Shown here: piece by piece, positions 12,985-23,600 of the stretch
How positions within the stretch are numbered: position 1 is the first letter of the stretch
Layout of the letters: the number at the start of each line of letters is the position of its first letter
Assembly (NCBI RefSeq): GCF_964656455.1
Contig: NC_135717.1
Location: forward strand, 1,860,001-1,924,000
Direction: 5' to 3'
DNA from: Halichoerus grypus
Taxonomy: Eukaryota > Chordata > Mammalia > Carnivora > Phocidae
DNA: 64,000 nucleotides
Translations under genes and position numbers: made by a program
The notes under the pieces: generated by a model
What the model was told of the DNA's origin: nothing
Seen by the model: the letters and a program-made list of their open reading frames with translations, nothing else
Database searches by the model: none

Positions 12985-13060
12985 GGGGGCCTTTGGTCTG
13001 TAGGGAAACTGAGGCCCACAGAGGGTGAGCTGCCAGCTCAGGTCACAGAGCATCAGGGGC
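12985..13060 (-). repeat. MIR fragment
   Basis: 'ggaaactgaggcccacagag' with a following 'ctcaggtcacagag' is a short antisense MIR core. Confidence 0.55.
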
Positions 13061-13574
13061 CTGGCACCTCGAGCAGGGACGCCCCCATCGCTGGGCTCAG
13101 AGTCCCCAAGAACAGAAGCAGCCTGGCCAGATCACAGATGCGGGTCGGGGTGCCCCCTGCCCCACACGGCGTGGGCGACCCCCTTCCCAATACCCCAGGC
13201 CTTCCTAGGGTACAGGCCGGCCTGCCGGCCCCCAGCCTCCCCGTCGTCTCGTCTGTCCTGGACACAAAAGGCCAGGCCTCCCACAGGCGGGGGCAGGGCG
13301 GGAAGGGGCTCCTGGGCCAGCTGGGCTGTGGACACCGGCAGGGAAGTGCGCGGAGACAGGAAGGAAGCGCACTGCTGGAGTCTGGGGCCACCATTGTCTC
13401 ACCTGGGGGTGGGGGTGCTGAGGTGGCCCCACGCTGCGGCTGACTCCTGCACCCTAGCCTCAGTTTCCCTGTCTGTAAAACCTCAGCCAGACGCGTGTGT
13501 GTCCGGCATTGCACAGTAGGTGACACGTGCAGCCGCCATCCAGTGCTTTGCCCGGATCCACGCACGGCCTGAGG

Positions 13575-13690
13575 GCTCCACTTGTCCCCAGAGGCCCCGG
13601 AACTGGCCCAAGGTCATACCTCAGGGCAGCAGGGCTGGAACCCAGACCCGGGCTGCAGGCTCCAGAGCCCAGGGCCTTACCTGCTCAGCC
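13575..13690 (-). repeat. MIR fragment
   Basis: 'actggcccaaggtcatacct', 'gcagggctggaacccagacc' and 'ctccagagcccagggcctta' follow the antisense MIR consensus. Confidence 0.65.
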
Positions 13691-13969
13691 CTCCTGTCTG
13701 CTACACCCACCTGCCTCTTCCTTAAGGAATCCCTCATTCAGGCTAAATCCTGGGGAGCCTCATCCCGAGCAGCGACATCCCCACTTTCATCAAGATCGAT
13801 GGATAAACAGACGATAAATGGATAGAAGGGTAGACAGACAGCTGACTGACTGGTAGATACAACAGCTGGGGTTGAAGCCAGTGCTGGGAGGCTGCGAGCT
13901 GCACTCCCCGCCCCCAGACGAGATTTTCAGGGCTCCCTCCCTTCCTCTGCACCCACCCTGCCCCCACTT

Positions 13970-14021
13970 CACACACACACACACACACACACACCACACA
14001 CACACACACACCACACACACC
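13970..14021. repeat. (CA)n microsatellite
   Basis: Three CA runs are separated by single extra C bases (ACACCACAC). Phase slippage at the interruptions suggests past expansion. Confidence 0.95.
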
Positions 14022-14425
14022 AGCAGGACTGGGAGCACGTCTCACTTCCAGGTGGGACAAGGAGAAACAGGAAAGACTCCGTCCTTCCACCCAGCAGGAA
14101 GCAGGGCGAGGAGGCTTCGGGACCTCCCAGCAGACTGGGACTGGGCAGGATGCTCTCCCAAGGGCTGAGCCAGAGGGGGTGTGCCCAGGGGTCTTGCAAG
14201 GGCAGCTGGCCAGGAGCCCCCCATCATCCGGATGTCATCTGACACCACTCCCCTTCCAGGGAACGAGGGGAAGAGGTGAGGGGTCAGACCATCCCCAGGG
14301 CACACAGGTCTCAGGGGACACCCCACCCCCATCTCTGGTGGGGGAGTCTAGGGCTGCATCCATCACCCCGACCTCACCCCCTCCGGTCCCCCCATAGCAG
14401 CCGAGCCCCTGCAGCCTGCTCAAAC

Positions 14426-14431
14426 TTTATT
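14426..14431 (-). terminator. GRIFIN: Poly(A) signal of GRIFIN
   Basis: AATAAA reads on the minus strand, about 350 bases past the GRIFIN stop codon. It is the first canonical signal downstream of the gene. The implied 3' UTR is about 14410-14782. Confidence 0.7.
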
Positions 14432-14782
14432 AAAGGTAGATCTAGAATAGGAGGGGCCAGAACCACAGACCACTCCCCTCAGCTCCCTCTGCGTGGGCTC
14501 CACTGAACAAGGGATGGTTGATGGCCGAGGCTCCCTCCGGGGACTTCGGGCACAGCTCAGTGGCCCCCGTCCCTGCAAGCATCCAAGACACCCGCCTCAG
14601 CCCCAGCCCCAGCCCAGAACCAAGCCTGGCCATGGGGGTGGGATGTGGACAGTGGGCCCTGCTCCCTCGGGCTTGCAGAGGACGAAGCAGGGGCCCCCTC
14701 CCGGGCTGCTGGGGCCTGAGGGGTCCCCCGGTGCGGTAGGGGGGCAGAGCTGGAGAGCGGTGGGGCGGGGGGGGCAGGTACG

Positions 14783-15858
14783 TTACCACCAGCTCAGGTC
14801 CCTCCTGGCCAGCTCCACCTGGGCCAGGCGGTGGTCACTCAGCACTTGCACCCGGGTGATGGCCGCCAGTGGCCTGTGGCGGTGTGCGAACTGCAGCACC
14901 TTGTGCTCCTGGGCGTGGACATGGAAGTGCTCCTCATCTGAGCTGACCTCCATCTGGGGACGGGAGGCCGGTGACCCACGGCCTGCCACGGAGCCCGGGT
15001 CCCCTCACCACGCGGAGTGCCCCGTCACGCAGGCCCGCCCCAGGTGGGAGCCCCGAGCCCCAGCCGGACGGACGTCCCCTTCCTCACTGGGGGGTGCACC
15101 CGCCTGCACCCAGCAGTGAGACTCCCCGCGGTCTTTACCTGTAAACCTCCACAGCACGCAGGGGACGCAGCGTCCTTCCCACAAAGCAGCGGTAGCTAGC
15201 CTCACAGCCCGATAGCCTCACAGGTACCCCAGTCCTGGCCTCCCCCCGCCCCCCACGGGCCTCCCCTCCGCTGCCCCCTTCACCTCAAAGGGCTCCCCCA
15301 GCACCAGCCGGAAGGCACTGGACACTTCCTCCTGGCCCCAGCGGCCCCCCTGGAAAGCGTTGCCCACCACGGTGGCACTGGAGAACCGGGGCTTGATGTG
15401 GAAGGCAATGTCCCCCGCCTCGGACAGGAAGTTGATCTCAAACCTGGGGGGGTGTCATGGGGGCTGTGAGACAGCAGATGCCTGGGGAGTCACCCTGCCC
15501 AAGGCTGAGAGGGGACCCCTGGGGAGGGCGGTGACCCTTACTTGTCCTCTCCAGAGTCAGAGTGTCCCTGGACCAGCAGGCTCCAGCCGGGGGCCAGGCC
15601 CCCTGCACAGAAGGCTTCGAACTGCATGCAAAAGGGGGCAGAGTGTACCCCATTTGTCCAGGGGGCCCCAGCCAGTCTCACACCCAGCTCGGGCTCTTCC
15701 CCAGGACCCTGGCCCTCTGAGCAGCGTTCCCTTCACGGCAGGGCGGTAGGGGTCCCCCACCCCGTGCCCTCTCGTCCTGCAGGCCTGGGGAAGGAGCACC
15801 GGGGATGCGGGGAGCCCCCGCCTGGGCCTGCTTCCTTCTCACCCACCTGCAATGCCAT
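14783..15858 (-). CDS. GRIFIN: GRIFIN, galectin-related inter-fiber protein (4 coding exons)
   Basis: Coding exons on the minus strand, in transcript order, are 15847-15858 (MALQ), 15542-15621, 15284-15443 and 14783-14953. Every junction has GT donors and AG acceptors and keeps frame. The product is 140 residues and forms one galectin carbohydrate-recognition fold. GRIFIN is known as a lens fibre-cell protein that is galectin-like but does not bind lactose in mammals. The canonical HxNxR contact motif appears here as H46-I-K48-P-R50. N59, W66 and E69 are kept, while the position of the last canonical Arg is V71. These losses fit the family. The protein ends in Leu-Ser-Trp-Trp, about four residues short of the roughly 144 I recall for human. 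The frame is intact, so the gene looks functional. It lies in the expected place upstream of LFNG, in opposite orientation. Confidence 0.93.
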
Positions 15859-16010
15859 CTCGCCAGCTTCTGTGGGCGCGGAGCATGAGCCGGGGCATAT
15901 AGGCAGGTGGGCAGGCCGGGCCGGGTGCGGAGCCCCACCCCAGGGACAGCCAGCAGGCTGCTCCACCCCTCCCTGCCCCCCACCCCGCCTCTCCCCCCGA
16001 CTATCAGCAG
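15859..16010 (-). promoter_or_regulatory. GRIFIN: Putative GRIFIN promoter
   Basis: On the minus strand a TATA-like CTATATGC (15895-15902) lies about 37 bases before the start codon, implying a very short 5' UTR. A TGCTGA half-MARE (16004-16009) lies about 150 bases upstream. MAF proteins drive many lens genes through such sites, so this fits a lens promoter. The functional assignment is inference. A further upstream non-coding exon cannot be excluded. Confidence 0.4.
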
Positions 16011-18215
16011 GTATGCCATTCAAGCACCAGAGACAGGGTGGCCGGCCCTGGGCCCCTCCCACCCCCACTTCACTTTTTAGGGTCCTAGGAAAGCACTTCT
16101 GCCTCCCACCCCAAGCTTGCTTCCTCTGGGCATCCAGGGACCCAAACCCTTATCGCTGCTCAAGTGGGGGAGGGGGGACGGCAGGCCTACCAACACTGCC
16201 TGGGCCTTCTGGGGGCCAAGCCTGTGTCCCCCCCAGCCCAGCCCAGCCCAGCCTCCCCGGCTGCCCTGCTCCAGCCAGCTCAGCTGGCCCCATGGGGCAC
16301 TGTGCTGGGATTAGGCTGGGGCTGTGGTCAGCGCATTCCTGGGCTCTGGCTGATGGAGTGGGGGAGGGCCTTTCCCACACCCCAACGCCCCCCCTGGCCT
16401 GGTGCCTCAGCCCCTCTCAACTGAGCTGGGGAGGAGGCCAGGCTGGGGCCCCCACCGAGTGTGTAGGGGAGAAGGACAGGGTCTCCCCAGGCTTTCAGGG
16501 CAGCTGTGGGCCACCTGGCTGGACTGTCCAGGGAGCTGCCCAAAGGGGAGCCAGGCTGGGCCCGTGGAGCGCTGGGGCTGCTGCGTGCGGTGAGTGTGCG
16601 GGGAGTGTGGGCATGTGGTGAGCGCCGGATCCTGTGGCTGCACGAGCAAGTGTCTGTGCACACCTGAGCCCGTGCGTGTGAGCGGTGTCGTGTGCGAGAG
16701 CACGTGTGTGTGCCTCCGGCCCCCCCTGCTGTTTCCCTGCCCAGTGCATCTCAGGCCCAGGCCCCGGGGGTAACCCAGCTGCCTGGAACCCCATCATTCC
16801 CCTCGGCCTCCCCCGTGTGCGGGCCAGTCTTGGGGAGGGGGGCATGCTAAGGCCGGGAAGGGACACGGAGATGGCCGGACGGCTCACTGGCAGTGCGGGG
16901 CACTGCGCGGCACTGCGGTCCTCCCGGTTGGCACGGGCAAGGCTGGGGGGGCCTGCAGGGGGCAGCGCTGAGCAGCAGAGGTGCTGCCCCAGGCGCCTTC
17001 CTCGGTGGTGTCCTGGCTCCCACAACTGGCCTACCTTGCAGAGCCCTGTCCCAACCCAGCCTGGCCGTCCTGGGGTTCACAGGCTGAGGACCCCTCGTAC
17101 CTGCCTCCCACAAGGACCACAGAGAAGGGAGGCCCTGCCACTGTTGTCCAGCAGGAGGTGAAGCCTGGCTGTGCCTCCCCACCTCCCTGTCCGGTCCCCT
17201 GTCCTTGGGGTGCAGGGACTGGGCAGTCAGGGGTCCAGAGAAGGCTTGAGCTAGTAGCCTCTGAGCCTCAGTCTTCCCAGCTGTGCACTGGGCTCAGCAG
17301 TCCTGCTGTGCGGTGCTGACCTCTACCCCCTGGGCCTGTCCCCTCGGCGGAGGAGGGTGGCCCAGGCACAGGAAGCTGGGCCACTGTCACCGTACTTTGG
17401 GGTCAGCAGGGGCACTGGTGGAGGGACCTTGGGAGTCAGCTGCCTAGAGCCCTCGCTAGGCATCAGGGGCCTGCGAGTGGGGCTTGTCCCCCAGACTCCC
17501 TGGACAGAAGGCCTGAGTACTCTGCCTGGACGAGGGCGCTGGTCTGGGGTGAGGAGGCCTGAGGGACCCCTGATTCGGGCAGGCCCGCCCCTCCCTGAGT
17601 CTCAGCCTCCCCACCTGGGCGATGGGGGTTTGCAGGTAGCCGAGGGGGCCTCGAGGGGGCAGGGGGTGTGAGCCTAGTCCGTCCGAGGCCAGCCTGGAGG
17701 CCTCCAAGAGTCCCACCTGCATGAAGCAGGCTCTGGGCCTCCACACACACCGCGGCACTTGCACCTGGCCTGAGCGGACACCTGGCCAGGCTGTGGTCTT
17801 GCCTGGCCCAGGCTTTGGAACCTCTCCCACGAGGGGCGGGAGCCAGAAGCAGCCCAAGCTCTCCGCGGCAGGGACCTGAAAGGCCCGAATGGGGCCGGGG
17901 AACGAAGAGAGGGACAGCGAGGCTCCATGTGGCTGGCCCAGCCCTGCAGGCACCCCCCAATGTCATGGAGTCCAGGTGGGACCTCAGCCAGGCGCCAGGG
18001 GTCGGGGCAGCCATGGGCAATGCCCCCCCCCCCCCCCGGCCGAGTTGCTGGCCCTGGGAGTAAACCTGCCCATCCAGGCGCCGCCCCGCCCCCCTCCTGG
18101 TTGTGTGGTTTTGCCCTGGGCAGCTGACTGTCACAGGCTGAGAGGGGGCAGCGGGGTCTCCGCCCAGTTAGGCTGAGGATCTTCACCAGCACTCAGCCCC
18201 TCATCCAGTGGGATG
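16011..18215. other. Intergenic GC-rich stretch
   Basis: No gene was recognised. It contains a CTCF-like sequence at 16952-16968 and a C15 homopolymer at 18023-18037. Weak MIR-like fragments (for example near 17255-17310) are too short to call. Confidence 0.5.
16952..16968 (+). promoter_or_regulatory. Possible CTCF site
   Basis: CCTGCAGGGGGCAGCGC resembles the CTCF core, a C-rich start followed by AGGGGGC and then AG, with about one mismatch. This is a sequence match only; occupancy is unknown. Confidence 0.35.
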
Positions 18216-18219
18216 GGGC

Positions 18220-18310
18220 GTTATCAGGGTTGGCTTCCTGGAGGAAGTAGTACCTCAAGCAGGTCTTGAAGAATAAGGATTTAGAAGTGTGCTGGAGGGC
18301 AAGGTAACAG
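18220..18310 (-). repeat. L2 fragment
   Basis: 'ggcttcctggaggaagtag' followed by 'caggtcttgaagaataagg' is the common antisense L2 3'-region motif. Confidence 0.5.
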
Positions 18311-19469
18311 GCCCAGCCCTGGGGGCATGGACTCGGGAAGGATCTGACACACCTTCAGGACAGTTTTCGAGGATCCATGGCCTCATCTCTTGGGACGGCA
18401 CCCACCTTCCATGGGCATCCTGGGGCCAGGCATACGTGCCCCAGCTGGCTCAGACTGGAGGAAGCCCCCAGAGCCCCCGGAGCCCCCGGGGAGGGTGGCG
18501 GTGCGAGAACACGGGTGCCCGTCCAGTGTTCTTCTCAGCCCCCCATCCGCTCTTATCCTGCCGCTCCCCCCCACCCCAGCATGAGCACCCAGCCCGGCCC
18601 AGCCGTGGAAGATCCCAGGTCGTTGGGGGTCTCGAGCCAGCCCTCCCACAACCCCCACGCCATCCCCGGCCCACATCTGGAGCCGCTCGCTGATGGCGAG
18701 ATCAGCACAGAAAGTCTCAGCCCCGACCTGGCAAGGGGCAGCGCTGGAACCGGACGCACGGCCTCAGGCCGGCTCTCCCCCGGCTGGGCGCTTGGCGGCC
18801 TTTGGCACGTAGTGGCTGTGTCTTTTCCTCCCGCTGGGGCTGTGGCGTGAGTGTGCATTCTGGGTCAGCAGGGAGACGGAGCCCAGCATGCAGAGTGAGG
18901 GCAGTCAGGAGGCACCGTGCCACCATGGCCCAGATGGGGAAACCGAGGCCTCGGAGCCCCAGGGTGCCCCCTCGTAGGGCCTGCTAAAGGCTGGGAGGGG
19001 CTGATCCGCGGCTAACCAGGACCCAGGGCTCCGGGGCGAGGATAGCAGGGTCCCCCACTCCCTGGTGCCCCCTCGCCTGTCCGTCTGGAATCCCCTACCA
19101 GCTATGCCCAGCCATCACCTGCCCCGAGTCCCACTCCGTCTCTCATAAAGCCCTCCTGGCTCTCTCCCTCCTCTGAATCATTCTCTCAGGGCAGAGGTCA
19201 CTGTACCCCGGGCTATTCACGGAGGCCCTGCTGTGTGCCAGGAGCTGCCCGGTACCCTCCAGGGTCAGGAGGAAGGAGGCAGGTCTGAGCCCGGCCCCTG
19301 GGGGGCCTTCTCTCACTCGGTGTGGACGGAGGTGCCCTGGCCCAGGGCAGGGCACCGTGGGGCCGGTCGGGGAGCTCGGTCGTCGTGGCTCTGGTGGCTG
19401 TTACTTCTACGGTGTGCTCGGTGCCCTGTCTGCCACGTGTGCCCCTCGCTGGTGGAGGGAAGCAACCCG

Positions 19470-19850
19470 CTGCTCACTCACTTGCTCGGCCCACGTTTGT
19501 TGTGCACCTGCGATGTGGCAGGTCCTGAGCAGGTTCACAGACAGACAGACAGACAGACACAGTCTGTGCCCTCGCGGAGCTCCCAGTGTTTGAGGGAGGG
19601 CGGCAGGCATTAAATGACAAATCCAGCCTCACGTTATCCAGCTATCAGGTTCTGAAGGGAAATCTGGGGAGTGACAGTTGTGTCCAGGGGGGCATGGCCT
19701 GATACCAGCAGGTCAGGGAGACCTCCTGGAGGAGGTGACTTGGAGCTGAGCCCAGAAGAGGAGGGGCTCACCAGGAGGAGGTGGGGGGAAGAGTGTGGCC
19801 AGCAAAGGAAACAGCATGTGCAAAGGCCCTGGGGAGGGCAGAGCAGAGCT
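19470..19850 (-). repeat. L2 fragment with internal (CAGA)n
   Basis: Antisense L2 3' sequence runs from 'ttgttgtgcacctgcgatg' through 'ctgtgccctcgcggagctc'. It continues to 'cagcatgtgcaaaggccctg' near 19812. A CAGA tetranucleotide run at about 19534-19559 has expanded inside it. Confidence 0.6.
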
Positions 19851-20639
19851 GTGGGAGTGTGAAGGGCTGGGATGGGGCTGGGAAGGCACGTCGCCCCCCC
19901 GCCTTTGCTGCCTGGCTGGGGTCCAGCCCTTCCAGCCTCCCCTGCCAGGCGCCACCTTCCCCTCCCCTAATTTGGCCCAGCATTGTTCCTGGCCAAGCTG
20001 CCCACCCAGTGCCTGGCCATTGTCCGGGTGTCCTGCTTCCCGCCCTTGAGTCTCTTATCATGCAGAGAATCTGCTCGCTTGGGGGCATTTGGGGGCTGAT
20101 GAGGCTTTACTGGAGCCGGCGCTAGGCCAGGGCTGCCAGTTCTGACCCCACCCCTCTTGCTGGCATGGGCTGGCCAGCAGCGGCCGAAGGACACTCAGCA
20201 GAGTGGCCTGGCCTCCCTCCTGCCGGGACCCTCAGGACTGCCCCTCCTGCTCCACACCTTTCCCTCCATGCCCTACAAATCAAAGCACACCCACCTGCTT
20301 TTGACAGGCCCCTTTCTGGGCCTCAGTGTCTCCATCTGGGGTCGTGGGATCGTTGGCATGGTCCAGATGCTCGACCAGGGGACAGAAGCAAGGCTGTCCT
20401 TGGCCCAAAGTGGGGGACACGAAGGTGGGGCTCTGGGCAGTCTGGGCCACTGGAGAGGCCACGCTGTGCAGGTGAGGCTGGGGTTTCTCCCTCCCCGATG
20501 GGCCTGAGCCTCGGGCGACAAATGGAGCTGCTGCCCAGACAGAGGCTCTCCTGGAGGGCAGGACCCATGTCTACCAAGAGCCCCCCGCCCAGACCAGGCC
20601 TTAGCCCCCGAGTTCTCACGCCCCCCTGGGAGGGGAGCA

Positions 20640-20790
20640 CTATCCCCCCATTCTGTTTCATGTCCCATTTTGTAGATGTGACCACTGAGGCTCAAAGGGG
20701 AGGTGTACGTGCCCAGGTCCGTGAGGCTGGTCTCCGGGAGGGGGGCGCTGCTGCTTAACCACAGCCCTGCAGAGGTGGGGCCAGGACTCA
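20640..20790 (-). repeat. MIR fragment
   Basis: 'cccattttgtagatgtgacc' followed by 'actgaggctcaaaggggagg' is antisense MIR, with a diverged right half. Confidence 0.5.
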
Positions 20791-21779
20791 GGGGCAGGAC
20801 AGAGCCTCCCACGGTGAAGCTCTTTGGCTCTGCATGCAGTCCTCCAAGTGTGTGCACGGCTGTTCACGGCCCTGCTGGGTGAGCGTCTCCATTCCCATTT
20901 CACTGACGGGAAGACTGAGACCACAGTGCATGTGTCCCCGCTGGGTCGTTGCCGCCAACAACCCTCCAGCAGTCACCAGGGAGCCCAGTCCCAAGGATGT
21001 GCCTGAGAGGCCATAAAAGCCCTTGGTGGGCCACTCAGGAGGCCCCAGGGTGAGGGAGCGGGCTCCCCGATGGCCCTGGCCGGGGGAGGTTGGGACCTGG
21101 CTGGCGCTGGGGGACCCTCTTGGGTGACAACCACAGGGAGCGAATCAGGATGGCAGCCATCTCCGAGGAAGCTCAGCTAGGCTGGACGGGCCCCCCAAAG
21201 GGCTGTCTGGGTGCTGGGGCCCTGGGCCAGGGAGTCCCTGCACATGGCAGGGGCTGGGGGTTAACATCTGGCCTGGAGGGGGTGCCGTGATGGTTTCTCC
21301 AGACGGGCGCTGGACTCCGTGGCCTCCAGGGAGGCAGGCTGCGCCAGGTTTATACACATGCAGCAGCAACAGCTGGGATTCGAGGAAGGGAGCACCGGGA
21401 ATCCGATTAGATCAGAAAGCCGCTGGGTGGGGATCCTGGGGCTAGGCTGCAGGTGGCCTGAAGATGGGGTGCTGGAGCCTCGGGGACCCCGGGGCCCTCC
21501 CCCGGCAGCAGGCCAGAGCCCGGGACACCAGGTGTGGGTTCAAGCCCCCACTGTGTAGAGAGTGCTGCCGTGTGACCTGGAGGTGCAGCCCCTCCCGGGT
21601 GTGGGGGAGGCGCACGGGGAGGGGCGCAGACCACACAGACTCCCATTCACCACATGGCCTTGTGGTGGGCAAGACAGACGTGTTGCAGCGGGAGAGATGG
21701 ATAATAAATAGCTCAACAAGTGCATGGAACATTCTAGATGGTGAATGGGCTAGGAAGAAAGTAAAATAGGACAGTAGCA

Positions 21780-22195
21780 CAGAGCTGGGCAGTGCGGTTT
21801 GGTAGGTACTAACCACACGTACCCACGGAGCCGCTGAAATGGGTTTATAAGACTCAGTGCAAAATAAAAAAATCTCATTAATAATTTTTATATTGATTAC
21901 TTGTTAAATGAAATTATTTTTGGATACAGTGGGTTAAATAAAATATATTTCTAAAATTAATTCCACCTGTTTTAAAAAACTTTTTTTTTTAAGTAGGCTC
22001 CACACCCGGCCTGGAGCCCCACCCGGGGCTTGAACTCACGACTCTGAGATCAAGACCTGAGCTGAGACCAAGAGTTGGACGCTTAACCAACTGAGCCACC
22101 CAGGTGCTCCTTATAAACTTTTTTTAACATGGCCACTAGGAAATGTCAAATCCCATCTGTGGCTTGGATTCCACTTCTATGGAACAGTGAAGGAC
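21780..22195. mobile_element. hAT-Charlie (MER5-like) DNA transposon remnant
   Basis: This AT-rich island in GC-rich DNA starts near 'cagtgcggtttggtaggtac'. It runs through 'ttatattgattacttgttaa', 'gggttaaataaaatatattt' and 'aaattaattccacctgttt', and resumes after a SINE at 'aacatggccactaggaaatg'. The order resembles non-autonomous hAT-Charlie elements of the MER5 group. It has no coding capacity. Confidence 0.55.
21984..22110 (-). mobile_element. CAN-SINE, short form
   Basis: A T-rich tail, 'aagtaggctccacacccgg', 'ggcttgaactcacgactctg' and 'aactgagccacccaggtgc' give the reverse complement of a CAN-SINE lacking the CT-rich stretch. Flanking 'taaaaaacttttttt' and 'tataaactttttttaa' look like a near-perfect target duplication. 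It inserted into the hAT remnant and so is younger than it. Confidence 0.88.
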
Positions 22196-22239
22196 AGAGA
22201 GGGTAGGAGGGGAGGGGTGGGGGCACTGGGGCCAGAGCT

Positions 22240-22375
22240 GGGACGGGGCTCTCAGGGGAGGTGACACCTGCCCTGAGACCTCATGGTGAGAAGGACCCAG
22301 CCCAGGAAACCCGGGAAGAATGAGCCAGGCAGAAGGAACAGCAGGTGCAAAGGTCCTGAGGTGGGAGCAGCCAGC
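22240..22375 (-). repeat. L2 fragment
   Basis: 'aacagcaggtgcaaaggtcc' and nearby 'tgagccaggcagaaggaac' are characteristic of the antisense L2 3' region. Confidence 0.6.
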
Positions 22376-23479
22376 AGGCTGGCGTGGCTGGAGTGTGGGA
22401 GCATGGGGCAGGGGTAGTGTGAGGCGAGGTCGTGGAGGTGAGTGGAGGCCACATCTGTGAGACCGACAGGCTGAGGCCACGTGAAGAGCCTCCAGTGTCG
22501 CCCCCAGGGCAGGGCCAGCTGATGGGGAATGAGCTGGTCTGGGTCTGCCCCCTCTAGAGTAGCCCTCTCGGGCGGGCTCAGCCCCCGATCGCTGCCGCCC
22601 TCCCAGACACCAGGAGGTCGGTGCCCTGTGCTGTGTCCTCACAGCCCGGTGCGGGTCCCGCCGCCACACGACCCCTCCCGCTCGGGCTGACCCCCGTTGG
22701 CTTCCAGCACTCCCGCCAAGACTCTCGGGAAAGGCCCAGGGGAGCCGCCAGTTCCCAAAATAACCTCACACCAGTTCCAGGACATCTGCAGAGGGGCGGA
22801 GTGCCGGAACCCAGGGCTGCGAGCACCACTGAGCCCCCGCAGGCTGGGAGCTGGGAATGAGGATGGGGGGAGGGGGAGAGGGACACAGAGAGAGGCAGAG
22901 GCGGGGGGGGGGGGGGCAGCGAGCCCCAGGCCAGCATGCCTCCAGAGGACAGAGGGGCTGCACCCCGGAGTTGGCGTCTGGTGGGTGGGTGGCGCAACAG
23001 AAGGTGGGGCTGGGTGGAGGATCAGGGCCAGGCACCCGCCCCTCCCCCATTTTCCCAGAAATGGGGGAAACGGGTGCAGAGAGGCCGAGCACGTGTCTGA
23101 GGACCCCAGCACATGAGCGGCAGGCGAGGACGGGCTGGCCAGGCGCCTTTCCCTCGGTGGCCTTCACACGCTTGATCACTGCCCTCCCAGCTGGCCAGCG
23201 GGCTGACAGAAGGTTCTCCCCCGGCGCTGGGTCTCCAGGGGTGGGACTGTCCGCCGACCAGTGTGGCCAGCAGTGGCCGGGCCTGTGGAATTTCCCCAGC
23301 CTGAGGAGCGCCATGCTGGGCTAGCACCTGGGAGGGGAAACTGAGGCAGAGAGGGGCTGCCTGGGGAGCCTGGCCCTCCCCGACGCAGGGCCCAGCCTGG
23401 GATTCTGGGACAAGGAACCGAGGGGTGGTCTTTTGAGATGAAAGGGTCTTTCCTATGAGTCCCCCAGCCAGGTCTCCGT
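22376..23479. other. Intergenic, GC-rich
   Basis: No gene is recognisable. A G-rich homopolymer lies near 22903-22917. 'ggggaaactgaggcagagag' (about 23335) is a short MIR-like piece. Confidence 0.5.
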
Positions 23480-23600
23480 GATCCACCCATGCATTCAACA
23501 GTCACCTCCTGAACGCTCGCCATGTGCTGGGGGCTGGGAGGCCACGGTGGACGCAGGGAACACAGCCGTGTGGGCAGAGGGGAGGTGGGCAGCCCCGGAC
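23480..23600 (-). repeat. L2 fragment
   Basis: 'catgcattcaacagtcacc', 'gaacgctcgccatgtgctgg' and 'gacgcagggaacacagccg' match the antisense L2 terminus. Confidence 0.6.

Noticed and set aside
1..14400. CHST12 coding sequence expected upstream of GRIFIN
   Set aside because: No single-exon sulfotransferase frame of the expected size (about 410 codons) is present, so CHST12 must lie left of the window.
15542..16621. 359-codon plus-strand open frame over GRIFIN
   Set aside because: It lies antisense to real GRIFIN exons and introns, in GC-rich DNA, with no recognisable domain.
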